Assembly: GCA_016712045.1 (NCBI GenBank)
Contig: JADJRV010000004.1
Location: forward strand, 62,001-126,000
Origin: Chloracidobacterium sp.
GTDB taxonomy: Bacteria; Acidobacteriota; Blastocatellia; Pyrinomonadales; Pyrinomonadaceae
DNA: 64,000 bases
Direction: 5' to 3'
Shown: in pieces, positions 37,088-45,014 of the stretch
Layout of the letters: the number at the start of each line of letters is the position of its first letter
How positions within the stretch are numbered: the first letter of the stretch is position 1
Translations under genes and position numbers: made by a program
Notes under the pieces: generated by a model
The model's input: the letters and a program-made list of their open reading frames with translations, nothing else
What the model was told of the DNA's origin: nothing
The model's database searches: none

Positions 37088-38290
37088 TTATTCGATCATG
37101 CTGAGTACCGAATCCGGATTCTTTGGCGGCGGAGCCTCGACCATTGGTTTTGGCATAGGGGCAGGCTTCCCGGCGTTGACGTAATCCTCGGTCGAGGATA
37201 GGCCTTTGAGCTGGAGCAGCAAGTTGTTTTGATTTGTCGCAAATGACAACCCGTCTTCCATTTTGATCAGGCCCTGTTCGATCATTTTTCTGAGCACCGA
37301 ATCAAAATCCTGCATACCGTCGATCTCCCCGTCGCGGATAGCGTCGAGAAGCGTTTTGCCCTCGGTCTCACCTTTTTCAATATATTCGCGAGTTCGCGGA
37401 TTTGAACGCAGGATCTCGACGGCGGCGATACGGCCGCGGCCATCGGCGGTCGGGATCAGACGTTGAGAGACGATATAGCGAAATGTCTGTGCGAGACGTG
37501 TGCGGATGACACGCTCTTCGTTTTTGGGATAAAGACCGATGATACGGTCGATGGTTTTTGACGCGTCGATGGTGTGGAGCGTCGATAGCACAAGGTGGCC
37601 GGTCTCGGCGGCTTCGAGAGCGATCTCGGCCGTTTCGAGATCACGCATCTCGCCGACGAGGATGACCTTAGGTGCCTGACGCAGTGCGGCACGCAGTGCT
37701 GAGGCAAAATCTTTTGTGTCGGCACCGACCTCACGCTGGTTGATCGTGCTCTTTTTGTGATTGTGGAGAAACTCGATCGGGTCTTCGATAGTGACGATGT
37801 GATACGCCTTTGTCTCGTTGATGCGATCGATGATCGCGGCGAGCGTCGAGCTTTTACCGGAGCCGGTCGGGCCGGTCAGTAGAACGACGCCGTTGCGGAT
37901 CTCGGCAATATCCGCAAGCTGTTGCGGCAGACGGAGCGAGTCAAAGCTAGGTATCTCATGCGGGATGACACGCATCACGATCGAATACGAGTTTCGCTGT
38001 TGGAAAATGTTTACACGAAAACGGCATTTGCCCGGCAAAGCATAAGAGAGATCGGCGGTGCGATATTGTACAAGATGAGCGGCTGCGTCCGGATTGTCGC
38101 GTATCAGCGACATCGCTATCATCTCGGTCTGAAACGCGGATAGTTTGCCCAAGCCGATGGGCGAAGCGGGATAGAGAACGCCGTTGATCTCGACCTGCGG
38201 TTTTTGGCCGCACGAGAAATTAAGGTCACTTACGTTCTCAGAAACGAGCAGCATCTGCTCAATAATGGGTGCTATGTCAAGCAAACTCAT
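37088..38290 (-). CDS. pilT: Type IV pilus retraction ATPase PilT
   Basis: I start at the ATG at 38288-38290 (MSLLDIAPIIEQML), which gives 400 residues; an upstream in-frame ATG would add 23 unrelated residues. Walker A GPTGSGKSS, the Asp box TIEDPIEFLH, Walker B-like VILVGEMRDLETAEIALEAAETGH and the His box LVLSTLHT are all present. PilT depolymerises pili for twitching. The C-terminal 60 residues are Pro-rich and longer than typical. No pilB or pilC is adjacent. Confidence 0.93.
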   Translation of the reverse strand: MSLLDIAPIIEQMLLVSENVSDLNFSCGQKPQVEINGVLYPASPIGLGKLSAFQTEMIAMSLIRDNPDAAAHLVQYRTADLSYALPGKCRFRVNIFQQRNSYSIVMRVIPHEIPSFDSLRLPQQLADIAEIRNGVVLLTGPTGSGKSSTLAAIIDRINETKAYHIVTIEDPIEFLHNHKKSTINQREVGADTKDFASALRAALRQAPKVILVGEMRDLETAEIALEAAETGHLVLSTLHTIDASKTIDRIIGLYPKNEERVIRTRLAQTFRYIVSQRLIPTADGRGRIAAVEILRSNPRTREYIEKGETEGKTLLDAIRDGEIDGMQDFDSVLRKMIEQGLIKMEDGLSFATNQNNLLLQLKGLSSTEDYVNAGKPAPMPKPMVEAPPPKNPDSVLSMIE

Positions 38291-38447
38291 GTTTGGTTTC
38301 GACTCCTGATGGCTGACGAAGAGGCGGGCTGATGTGGAATATGGTCTGGCTGATGCCAAACCGTCAATAAGTATTATTGCTTAAAGCGAGGAGTTTCTGC
38401 AAGTAATATTTTAACAATCAACAACAATGTTTAATATTTAGATATTA

Positions 38448-39059
38448 CTAAAAGCTTTCATTTTGGGCCTCGATCTGCTCCCCGTCCGAGATCATCGCGC
38501 TGATGATTGCTACTGAATCAACTCCGGCGCCTAAGACAGAGCGGTAATTATCGGTGTCAATACCGCCGATAGCGACAAGCGTTGTGTCACCGATGATCTC
38601 GCGCACGTGATTTAATGCGGCGAGTCCGACAGTGTTGTCCGGGTTTTCTTTGGTTGTTGTGCCAAAGATCGGGCCGTATGCAATGTAATCGACCGGGAGC
38701 GTCAAAGCCTCGCGAACTTGTTCTAAAGTGTGGGTCGAAAACCCGATGATCGCACCATCACCAAGTATTTTCCTTGCCTCGGCGGGCGGCAGATCGTCTT
38801 GGCCGAGATGAACTCCATCGGCCGTCAACGCCGCAGCGATGTCGACACGGTCGTTGATGATGATCTTGACTGAATGTTCACGAGCGAAAGCGATGGCAGC
38901 TTTCGCGTCATCAAAAAAATCTGCCGGTGAAAGATGCTTTTCCCGAAGTTGGATCAGTGTCGCACCGCCGGCGATCAAACGTTTGACCTGCTCTTGATGA
39001 GACAGGCCGGAGATGACCGTGTCGGTGATCGGGTAGATCTTTGGCAGGACAATATTCAA
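38448..39059 (-). CDS. thiE: Thiamine phosphate synthase
   Basis: 203 residues, TIM barrel. It shows QLREKHLSPADFF, IIINDRVDIAAALTADGVHL, GQDDLPPAEAR, GFSTHT and YIAYGPIFGTTTKEN, the substrate-binding signatures of ThiE, and ends with VAIGGIDTDNYRSVLGAGVD. It joins the thiazole phosphate and the pyrimidine diphosphate of thiamine. It follows rimI by four bases; no other thi gene is present in the window. Confidence 0.93.
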   Translation of the reverse strand: MNIVLPKIYPITDTVISGLSHQEQVKRLIAGGATLIQLREKHLSPADFFDDAKAAIAFAREHSVKIIINDRVDIAAALTADGVHLGQDDLPPAEARKILGDGAIIGFSTHTLEQVREALTLPVDYIAYGPIFGTTTKENPDNTVGLAALNHVREIIGDTTLVAIGGIDTDNYRSVLGAGVDSVAIISAMISDGEQIEAQNESF

Positions 39060-39063
39060 GATC

Positions 39064-39597
39064 TTAATAGAGAGATTTCATCATCAGAAAGCAATCTTCG
39101 CCGTTATTGTAATACTTGGCGATGCGTTGGACGACGGTGTAATCGGCACGGCGATATAGGTCTTGAGCGATGGTGTTGCCGACGCGGACCTCGAGCATAA
39201 TAGTGCCGACCTCACGTTTGCGGAGCGCCTCCTCGATATGACCGAGAAGCCGTGCGGCGATGTTTCGCTGGCGGTGCTCAGGGGCGACACCGATGGTCGT
39301 TAAGTGAGCAGCATTACTCTCATTGACCATGACAAAAGCAAAACCGACCAGCTCATCGTGCGGGGTGACAACACGATAGCTCAACGTTTTCGGCTCATTA
39401 AGCAGATATTCAAAAGTATATTTTGTATAGTTATCGCCATTTCTAAAACAGCGGATGTTGAGGCGGAGGACGTCGGGCAATTGATCTAACGTCAACGGGC
39501 GGATCTCGTATTCGCACGGCGGGGCGGGAACGATAAACTCAGGCTCGGCAAAACCCGTGGGGGCGAAAAAGTTTTTGATCGTCTCTAAAACAGCCAT
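39064..39597 (-). CDS. rimI: Ribosomal protein alanine acetyltransferase, RimI-type GNAT
   Basis: 177 residues with a 30-residue extension before the GNAT domain. The acetyl-CoA loop IGVAPEHRQRNIAARLLGHI (about 104-123) and LEVRVGNTIAQDLYRRADY are typical of RimI, which acetylates ribosomal protein S18 in E. coli. Several GNATs share this pattern, so the substrate is inferred. The gene lies between queA and thiE with gaps of three and four bases, indicating one operon. Confidence 0.75.
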   Translation of the reverse strand: MAVLETIKNFFAPTGFAEPEFIVPAPPCEYEIRPLTLDQLPDVLRLNIRCFRNGDNYTKYTFEYLLNEPKTLSYRVVTPHDELVGFAFVMVNESNAAHLTTIGVAPEHRQRNIAARLLGHIEEALRKREVGTIMLEVRVGNTIAQDLYRRADYTVVQRIAKYYNNGEDCFLMMKSLY

Positions 39598-39600
39598 TTC

Positions 39601-40632
39601 CTAAAGTATCAGCATACAGTCGCCATAGCTGTAAAATCTATAATTTTTTGCGACAGCGTGACGGTAAGCATCCATTATAAGCTGATGCCCGCCAAAGACA
39701 GAGGTCAAAACAAGGAGTGAGCTTTTTGGCAAATGGAAATTGGTGAGCAGGGCATCGACTGCCAAAAATTGATAACCCGGTGTGATCGTAACCGCAGCCG
39801 AATGCTTGCCCGCGGTGAACGTGCCGAAGTTCGTGATATTCGATTCGAGCGCACGTGTTGTTGTAGTGCCGATGGCGACGACACGGCGTCTGCTAGCTTT
39901 AGCAGCATTCAACATATCGGTCGTTTGCAGGTCGATCTCGTATCGCTCGGGCAAAACGGTATGTTTTGCGATGTCGTCAACGCGTACCGGTTCGAACGTC
40001 CCATAGCCCACGTGCAAAGTTATCTCAGCGATCTCGACACCTTTTGCCCGTATTTCATCCAGCACGTCGGGCGAAAAGTGCAAACCGGCGGTCGGTGCAG
40101 CGATCGCTCCGCGATTTTTGGCGTAGACCGTCTGATATCGTTCGCGGTCATCGTCGATGGCGGTTTTTTCGCGTTTTATGTAAGGCGGCAGCGGCGTTTT
40201 GCCTAGGGTCTCGATGAGCTCCATCAGGTCACCGTTGGCAGAAAAGCGGATAGATACCTTTCCGTCGTCGTGCTTTTCTATAAGCTCTGCGGTGAGCAGA
40301 TCTGAGAATATTATCTTTTTGTCCGGCCTCAGACGCTTAGCCGGACGAGCCAAGGCTGTCCAGACATATGGCTCGATCTCCTGGATCAAAAATGTCTCGA
40401 CTACGGCTCCCGTCTCAGTTTTTCCGTGAAGCCGAGCCGGGAAAACTTTGGTGTTGTTTAATACAAGCAGGTCGTCCGGTTGCAAGAATGAGGGCAGATC
40501 GGCGAATGAATGGTCGCTGAACGACGCAGTTTGGCGATCGACAAACAGCATTTGTGACGCTTCGCGTCGGGCCGCGGGTTGCTGCGCTATCAGATCTTCG
40601 GGCAAATTGTAGTCAAAATCGCTTAGCAGCAT
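39601..40632 (-). CDS. queA: tRNA preQ1(34) ribosyltransferase-isomerase
   Basis: 343 residues from the ATG at 40630-40632 (MLLSDFDYNLPEDLIAQQPA), the conserved start; an in-frame upstream start would add 35 unrelated residues. Motifs include RLHGKTETGAVVETFL, PAKRLRPDKKI, GAIAAPTAGLHFS, LHVGYGTFEPV and NFHLPKSSLLVLTSVFGG. QueA uses S-adenosylmethionine to build epoxyqueuosine at the wobble base of tRNAs for Asn, Asp, His and Tyr. It is the first gene of a queA-rimI-thiE run. Confidence 0.95.
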   Translation of the reverse strand: MLLSDFDYNLPEDLIAQQPAARREASQMLFVDRQTASFSDHSFADLPSFLQPDDLLVLNNTKVFPARLHGKTETGAVVETFLIQEIEPYVWTALARPAKRLRPDKKIIFSDLLTAELIEKHDDGKVSIRFSANGDLMELIETLGKTPLPPYIKREKTAIDDDRERYQTVYAKNRGAIAAPTAGLHFSPDVLDEIRAKGVEIAEITLHVGYGTFEPVRVDDIAKHTVLPERYEIDLQTTDMLNAAKASRRRVVAIGTTTTRALESNITNFGTFTAGKHSAAVTITPGYQFLAVDALLTNFHLPKSSLLVLTSVFGGHQLIMDAYRHAVAKNYRFYSYGDCMLIL

Positions 40633-40658
40633 AACTAGAAATAGACTAGAGGCACTCG

Positions 40659-40691
40659 CACGTTGTTGGCAACGTGTGATTTGCATATAAT
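40659..40691 (+). promoter_or_regulatory. Promoter with palindrome over the -35 of the repeat-protein gene
   Basis: TATAAT at 40686-40691 is preceded at 17 bases by TTGTTG (40663-40668). The -35 lies inside a perfect 7-base inverted repeat CACGTTG-TTGG-CAACGTG (40659-40676), a likely operator. A GAGTTGCG/CGCAACTC hairpin with a T6 loop (40714-40735) follows in the leader. Confidence 0.55.
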
Positions 40692-40807
40692 CATCGTAAT
40701 AGCGCCAAATCGCGAGTTGCGTTTTTTCGCAACTCATTGGATGGAGTTTAGTTGCTCACAATTTGGTAGAGGACACACTTCATATTAGCAACCACGGAGG
40801 GAGATCC

Positions 40808-42133
40808 ATGAAGAACATTAGCTCAAAAATCATTATAACCGGCATATTTTTAGCATTTTTTGCATTTGCTTTGCCGCAGTCGACGACCGCTCAAGAGGGC
40901 CGTTACGTTAACACCTATAGTAAAAATACGGTCAAAGGGTTTATTGACCAGCTCGATCGCAGCAGCAAGACATTTCGTAAAGATTTTGACCGTTATATGG
41001 ATCAAAGCAATCTAAACAGGACCAGCACCGAAGACGATTTCAATAACCGTGTCGAGCGTTATAAAGAAGCTGTCGAATATCTAAAAAATAAATTTAACGG
41101 CAATAATCCTTGGTGGAATAACCGAACGAACGTGCAGGGAATGATCAATGCGGCTGAGCCGGTAAATTCGATGATGAACAATCTGGTGTTTGCCAGACAG
41201 TTAGAGTCACAATGGCGAATGTTACGCGATGACATCAATAAACTCGCCGACACATTTGACCTGCAAGGTATTAACGGCGGCGGATGGAACGGCGGTGGTT
41301 GGAATGGCGGCGGCATCGGTAATGCGCCGAGCTGGGCAGTCGGTAATTGGCGCTGGGTACAAGGTAATAACCGGACAATGAACATCGCTTCAAATGGCCG
41401 CGTCACCCTCATGATCGACGGTGCGACCAGCTACGGAACGATCAACAACGACCGTCTTGTGATCAGTGGCAACACCTCGAGGGTCACACGCACCGGCAAC
41501 GGTTTTCGAACGTACAATGAAATAACCGGCGAGGTTAGCGATTATGTTCTAACCGGCGGCAACAATGGCGGATGGAATGGCAACGGCGGATGGAACGGCA
41601 ATGGTAACATGAGCACACCGCCAAGCTGGACGCAGGGAACGTGGTACTGGACCAATGGCCCCGACCGCCGGATGGTCATCGACAAGAACGGCCGGGTTAC
41701 CTTGTACACAGGTGGCAATACAAGCTACGGAACCTATTACAAGGGTGCTATTATGCTCAACGGCGAACGGTCAACCGTTACGAGAAATGGAAACAACATC
41801 AGCACCTACAATCAGAGCTCGGGTGAGACCAGCAACTACTCTAAAAACAGTAACGGCTGGGGCAACGGCGGCGGTTGGAATGGCGGTGGTTCGTCCAATG
41901 TGCCTAACTGGATAGTCGGCAGATTTGTCTGGACCAACGGTTCGGAACGCACATTTGTGATCGAATCAAATGGCCAGGTGACGCTTTATCTTGGTAATTC
42001 GACGCAAACCGGTACCTATCGCAACGGCATTATTAGCCTGAGTGGTAGTACTTCGACCGTTTCCCAAACCAACAATGGTTTTAGGACGGTCAACCAGGCG
42101 ACTGGTGAAGTGTCAGATTACCGACGACAGTAA
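40808..42133 (+). CDS. Secreted protein with three tandem beta-rich repeats and Gly-Trp-Asn linkers
   Basis: 441 residues from ATG 40808, with GGAGG seven bases upstream. Residues 1-29 are a signal peptide (TTAQ). A helical region (about 40-150) has FIDQLDRSSKTFRKDFDRYM and a YLKNKFNGNNPWW segment. Three repeats follow at about 174-246, 272-344 and 366-438; each begins PxW..G.W.W..G..R, carries NGRVTL, SYGT and STVTR-like strands, and ends GE(V/T)S(D/N)Y. They are joined by linkers of GGWNGGG type. I do not recognise the family; the repeats could bind surface polymer. A promoter precedes it and a strong terminator follows, so it is monocistronic. Confidence 0.8.
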   Translation: MKNISSKIIITGIFLAFFAFALPQSTTAQEGRYVNTYSKNTVKGFIDQLDRSSKTFRKDFDRYMDQSNLNRTSTEDDFNNRVERYKEAVEYLKNKFNGNNPWWNNRTNVQGMINAAEPVNSMMNNLVFARQLESQWRMLRDDINKLADTFDLQGINGGGWNGGGWNGGGIGNAPSWAVGNWRWVQGNNRTMNIASNGRVTLMIDGATSYGTINNDRLVISGNTSRVTRTGNGFRTYNEITGEVSDYVLTGGNNGGWNGNGGWNGNGNMSTPPSWTQGTWYWTNGPDRRMVIDKNGRVTLYTGGNTSYGTYYKGAIMLNGERSTVTRNGNNISTYNQSSGETSNYSKNSNGWGNGGGWNGGGSSNVPNWIVGRFVWTNGSERTFVIESNGQVTLYLGNSTQTGTYRNGIISLSGSTSTVSQTNNGFRTVNQATGEVSDYRRQ

Positions 42134-42151
42134 TTACGCTGATCAAATAAA

Positions 42152-42186
42152 CAAAAAGGCACGCTCCATAAAGCGTGCCTTTTTTG
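42152..42186 (+). terminator. Rho-independent terminator after the repeat-protein gene
   Basis: AAAAAGGCACGCT (42153-42165) pairs with AGCGTGCCTTTTT (42172-42184) around a 6-base loop and ends in T-run. The A-tract makes it work on both strands. Confidence 0.92.
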
Positions 42187-42245
42187 TTTGAATAAAAGCG
42201 GCTTAAGCCAGTTAGGCCTGAGCCACCTCGTTTGAATTATTTATC

Positions 42246-42273
42246 ATAATATCACCCCCAGTGGTGACATTAT
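42246..42273. repeat. Inverted repeat downstream of tRNA-Leu
   Basis: ATAATATCACC (42246-42256) and GGTGACATTAT (42263-42273) pair with one mismatch. It lies on the 3' side of the minus-strand tRNA gene, so it may be part of its terminator. No gene is seen between the terminator at 42186 and the tRNA. Confidence 0.5.
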
Positions 42274-42314
42274 TGCACAAAGCTTTGGCGTAAAGCTATA
42301 AGTTTTTTTAGAAG

Positions 42315-42402
42315 TGGTACCGAGGGTCGGAGTCGAACCGACATGGGCGTTAAGCCCGCTAGATTTTGAGTCTAGTGCGTATACCAATTTCGCCACCCCG
42401 GC
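42315..42402 (-). tRNA. tRNA-Leu (anticodon CAA)
   Basis: Minus-strand 88 bases including an encoded CCA (plus 42315-42317). Acceptor GCCGGGG pairs with CCTCGGT with two G-U pairs; the anticodon stem CTAGA/TCTAG holds loop CTCAAAA, so the anticodon is CAA and reads UUG. A long variable arm (CGGGCTTAACGCCC) and T-arm GTCGG-TTCGACT-CCGAC confirm a class II leucine tRNA. Confidence 0.96.
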
Positions 42403-42467
42403 TTGGAATTAACGATGATAAAACTCTCAGTGCGATAGGTCAAGACCGGCTCGGTCAAAGGCTATTA

Positions 42468-43163
42468 TCAAACCTCGATCAAAACCTCGATCACGACGCG
42501 GCGTTTAGCTTCGTCAAGAAATGCCTCGATATTTACCGCTACCTTTGAACGGACTAGAATGTCGTGTATCTCGGTACGCTTTTCTTCGAGCGTCGGCACG
42601 ACCAAGCCCGGCGATCTGCGTCTAAATTCCGGCACGAATGTGCCGCTGTAATATTTCGCCTCATCGTCTGGCGTTACGACTACAAATGACCCAAACCGAA
42701 AATCAACATACTTTTCGATCGCAACGCGCTGAGATATAAGACGCTCGAAATTGTCGTCCTTGATCGATTCAAACCCTACCTTTTTCAGACGCTCTTCGAA
42801 AACGGCAGGCGAAGGAAAATAGCCCAGCGTCGCAGTTATCTTGTCGGCGATCTCCTTGTCCGACGGAGCCGTCCTAGGTAACCGCTCAGCCTCTAAAGCG
42901 AAAAGCCTTTGATTTATTAGCAGTTGGAGTGCTTGGTTTAGGTCCTCGGATCGTGGCTTGTCGAGCGGTGTGCCCGGCTGCAAAGCAAGCTGCCACACGA
43001 TATCCGAATATGTGATCAGCTCAGTCCGTGTGCCGTCACTAAGGACGGCGACGGTCTTATCGACGATCTCCTGAGCATTTACCTGAGTATTGTTACCCGA
43101 AACGCCCGCTAGAACGGCTGTTAAGAGGCTGAGAAATATAAGTCTTTTGAGTGAGGACATCAT
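42468..43163 (-). CDS. Exported SurA-like chaperone domain protein
   Basis: I start at the ATG at 43161-43163 (a second ATG follows at once). About 231 residues with a signal peptide (LKRLIFLSLLTAVLAGVSG...NAQ). The mature part resembles the N-terminal chaperone domain of SurA/PpiD: EIVDKTVAVLSDGTRTELITYSDI, then LNQALQLLINQRLFALEAERL, SDKEIADKI and FEERLKKVGF. No parvulin prolyl isomerase domain follows. Such proteins escort outer-membrane proteins. It lies between tRNA-Leu(CAA) and the divergent kinase gene. Confidence 0.75.
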   Translation of the reverse strand: MMSSLKRLIFLSLLTAVLAGVSGNNTQVNAQEIVDKTVAVLSDGTRTELITYSDIVWQLALQPGTPLDKPRSEDLNQALQLLINQRLFALEAERLPRTAPSDKEIADKITATLGYFPSPAVFEERLKKVGFESIKDDNFERLISQRVAIEKYVDFRFGSFVVVTPDDEAKYYSGTFVPEFRRRSPGLVVPTLEEKRTEIHDILVRSKVAVNIEAFLDEAKRRVVIEVLIEV

Positions 43164-43231
43164 TATTACGCTATTTTGATTTTCGACCTGTTTTCCACAG
43201 GTGTCAATGACCAAGCAGTGAGTTAAATCTG

Positions 43232-43260
43232 TTGACAAGATGTTAAAAATTGTTTTTAAT
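43232..43260 (+). promoter_or_regulatory. Consensus-like promoter of the kinase-regulator operon
   Basis: TTGACA (43232-43237), 17 bases, TTTAAT (43255-43260). The -35 is perfect. Start predicted near 43267, leaving about 87 bases of leader before the ATG at 43354. Confidence 0.75.
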
Positions 43261-43353
43261 TAATGAGGAGGACTGTATCACTTCTACATTCCGTCGAGCC
43301 TCCACTTAAACGATAGTTTTTGCACCGAATTACCCGGCTGCGATCAATAAAAC

Positions 43354-44997
43354 ATGCTGACTTCCTCGCCGCCGAAAAAGCAAGCTGGCCAAATATCTCC
43401 GATAGCCGAACACGATGGCCGTACAAACGACCTCAGGTTTATCTCGGAGCTGGGGCGGAGCCTGCTCTTTACCGTGCATCCAAAACGCGTCGCGAGCCGC
43501 GTCGCCGACGCGATCTATAATGGAGTAGATGCAAAGGTTTGCGTGTTTGTTGCCGAGCTTGAGAGCATCGGGCTGATAACCTGCGCGTTTGGACCTGACG
43601 GCGTCATTGGCGAAGGTTCGCTCGACCGTACGGCATTTGATAAATGGCTGGCCTTTATGCCGCCGCAGATCGGATATTCAGAAGAGTCGGCGGACGAGTT
43701 TTTGATCAAGGATGTCGACCATGGCCACGAATATATCTCACCGCTGCACATCAACGGCAAGATCAAAGGGGCGATAATCACCGGATTTACCGATCGTGCA
43801 GATTTTACCGATCACAAGGCCCGCCTGATCGACGCTGCTACGCAGATGGCAGCGATGAGCGTCAATCTGTCGGCCCACTACGAGGGAGCACTTAACGATT
43901 CGATCAATGAGGCTCGCGAAGAACATCGTAAATTTACCGAAGCGATCCTCGACGCACTGCCTGTTTCGCTCTACGTCGTTGACCGCGATTACCGTATCGT
44001 CACGTGGAATCGTCATCGCGAAGTCGGTAAGCAGGGCATACCGAGAGACATTGCGATTGGACGTGACGTTTTTGACGTGCTCGAAAAATATCCGCAAGGT
44101 CGCCTGAGAGAGGAATTTGAAAGAGCGTTTCGAACCGGCCGCATCGAGCGTATCGAACAGCAGACCGTCGCCGACGACGGTTCAACCCTGCACTGGATGG
44201 TGAGTAAGATCCCGATGAAAAATGCTGACGGCGACGTAACGCACGTCATCACGGTCGGCGAGGACGTTACGGTTCGTGTCGAGGCGATCCATGCGATCAA
44301 CCGTGCCGAAAAGCTGGCGGCTGTCGGACGGCTCGCGGCTGGTGTTGTTCACGAGATAAACAATCCACTTGCGACAATAGCGGCGTGTGCCGAATCGCTC
44401 GAACAGCGGATTGACGAAGGCTCTTTCAACGCCTCAGAAGCGGTCGATGACCTGACAGAGTATCTCGGCCTGATCAAAAGCGAAGCATTTCGATGCAAAA
44501 CGATAACGACCGGCCTGCTTGATTTCAGCCGTATCCGCACGGGCGAACGCTCGCACATCGATGCCGGCGAGATCGTCCGTTCGGCAGCAAATCTGATCTC
44601 GCACCAGAAACGCGGCAATGATATCGTCCATGAACTAGAGATCGATGATGATCTGCCGCTGGTCAGCGCTGACGGAGGCCAGATACAACAGGCTGTCATT
44701 GCTCTCGCAACAAACGCGATCGACGCTATGGTCGATGGCGGACGGTTGACATTTCGTGTCTATCAACGCGGCAATCGAGTTGTTATCGAAGTCGCGGACA
44801 ACGGTGCCGGCATTCCGCAAGAGAATATGTCCAAGATATTCGAACCTTTCTTTACGACCAAAGAGGTCGGCCGTGGCACAGGGCTCGGTTTGGCCGTCTG
44901 TTACGGCATTATCTCTGAGCACGGCGGCCGGCTCAGCGTCCGCTCTACGTTGGGCAAAGGCACGACGTTTTCCATCTTTTTACCCGCTACTTTCTGA
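43354..44997 (+). CDS. GAF-PAS sensor histidine kinase (NtrB-like)
   Basis: 547 residues, soluble. A GAF domain covers about 25-175, a PAS domain about 193-310 (EAILDALPVSLYVVDRDYRI), then a HisKA segment with the phospho-acceptor His333 in AGVVHEINNPLATI, and a HATPase_c domain with N box ATNAIDAM, G1 VADNGAGIP, F box EPFFTTKEVG and G2 GTGLGLAV. It should phosphorylate the regulator encoded 17 bases downstream. The absence of membrane segments implies a cytoplasmic signal. The ATG at 43354 lacks a clear ribosome binding site, so a later start is possible. Confidence 0.9.
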   Translation: MLTSSPPKKQAGQISPIAEHDGRTNDLRFISELGRSLLFTVHPKRVASRVADAIYNGVDAKVCVFVAELESIGLITCAFGPDGVIGEGSLDRTAFDKWLAFMPPQIGYSEESADEFLIKDVDHGHEYISPLHINGKIKGAIITGFTDRADFTDHKARLIDAATQMAAMSVNLSAHYEGALNDSINEAREEHRKFTEAILDALPVSLYVVDRDYRIVTWNRHREVGKQGIPRDIAIGRDVFDVLEKYPQGRLREEFERAFRTGRIERIEQQTVADDGSTLHWMVSKIPMKNADGDVTHVITVGEDVTVRVEAIHAINRAEKLAAVGRLAAGVVHEINNPLATIAACAESLEQRIDEGSFNASEAVDDLTEYLGLIKSEAFRCKTITTGLLDFSRIRTGERSHIDAGEIVRSAANLISHQKRGNDIVHELEIDDDLPLVSADGGQIQQAVIALATNAIDAMVDGGRLTFRVYQRGNRVVIEVADNGAGIPQENMSKIFEPFFTTKEVGRGTGLGLAVCYGIISEHGGRLSVRSTLGKGTTFSIFLPATF

Positions 44998-45014
44998 TCT
45001 CACCCCATAAATCT

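Noticed and set aside
43186..43200. DnaA-box-like TTTTCCACA near 43190, possible replication origin
   Set aside because: A single imperfect box with no further boxes, no dnaA or dnaN and no AT-rich unwinding element; not an origin.
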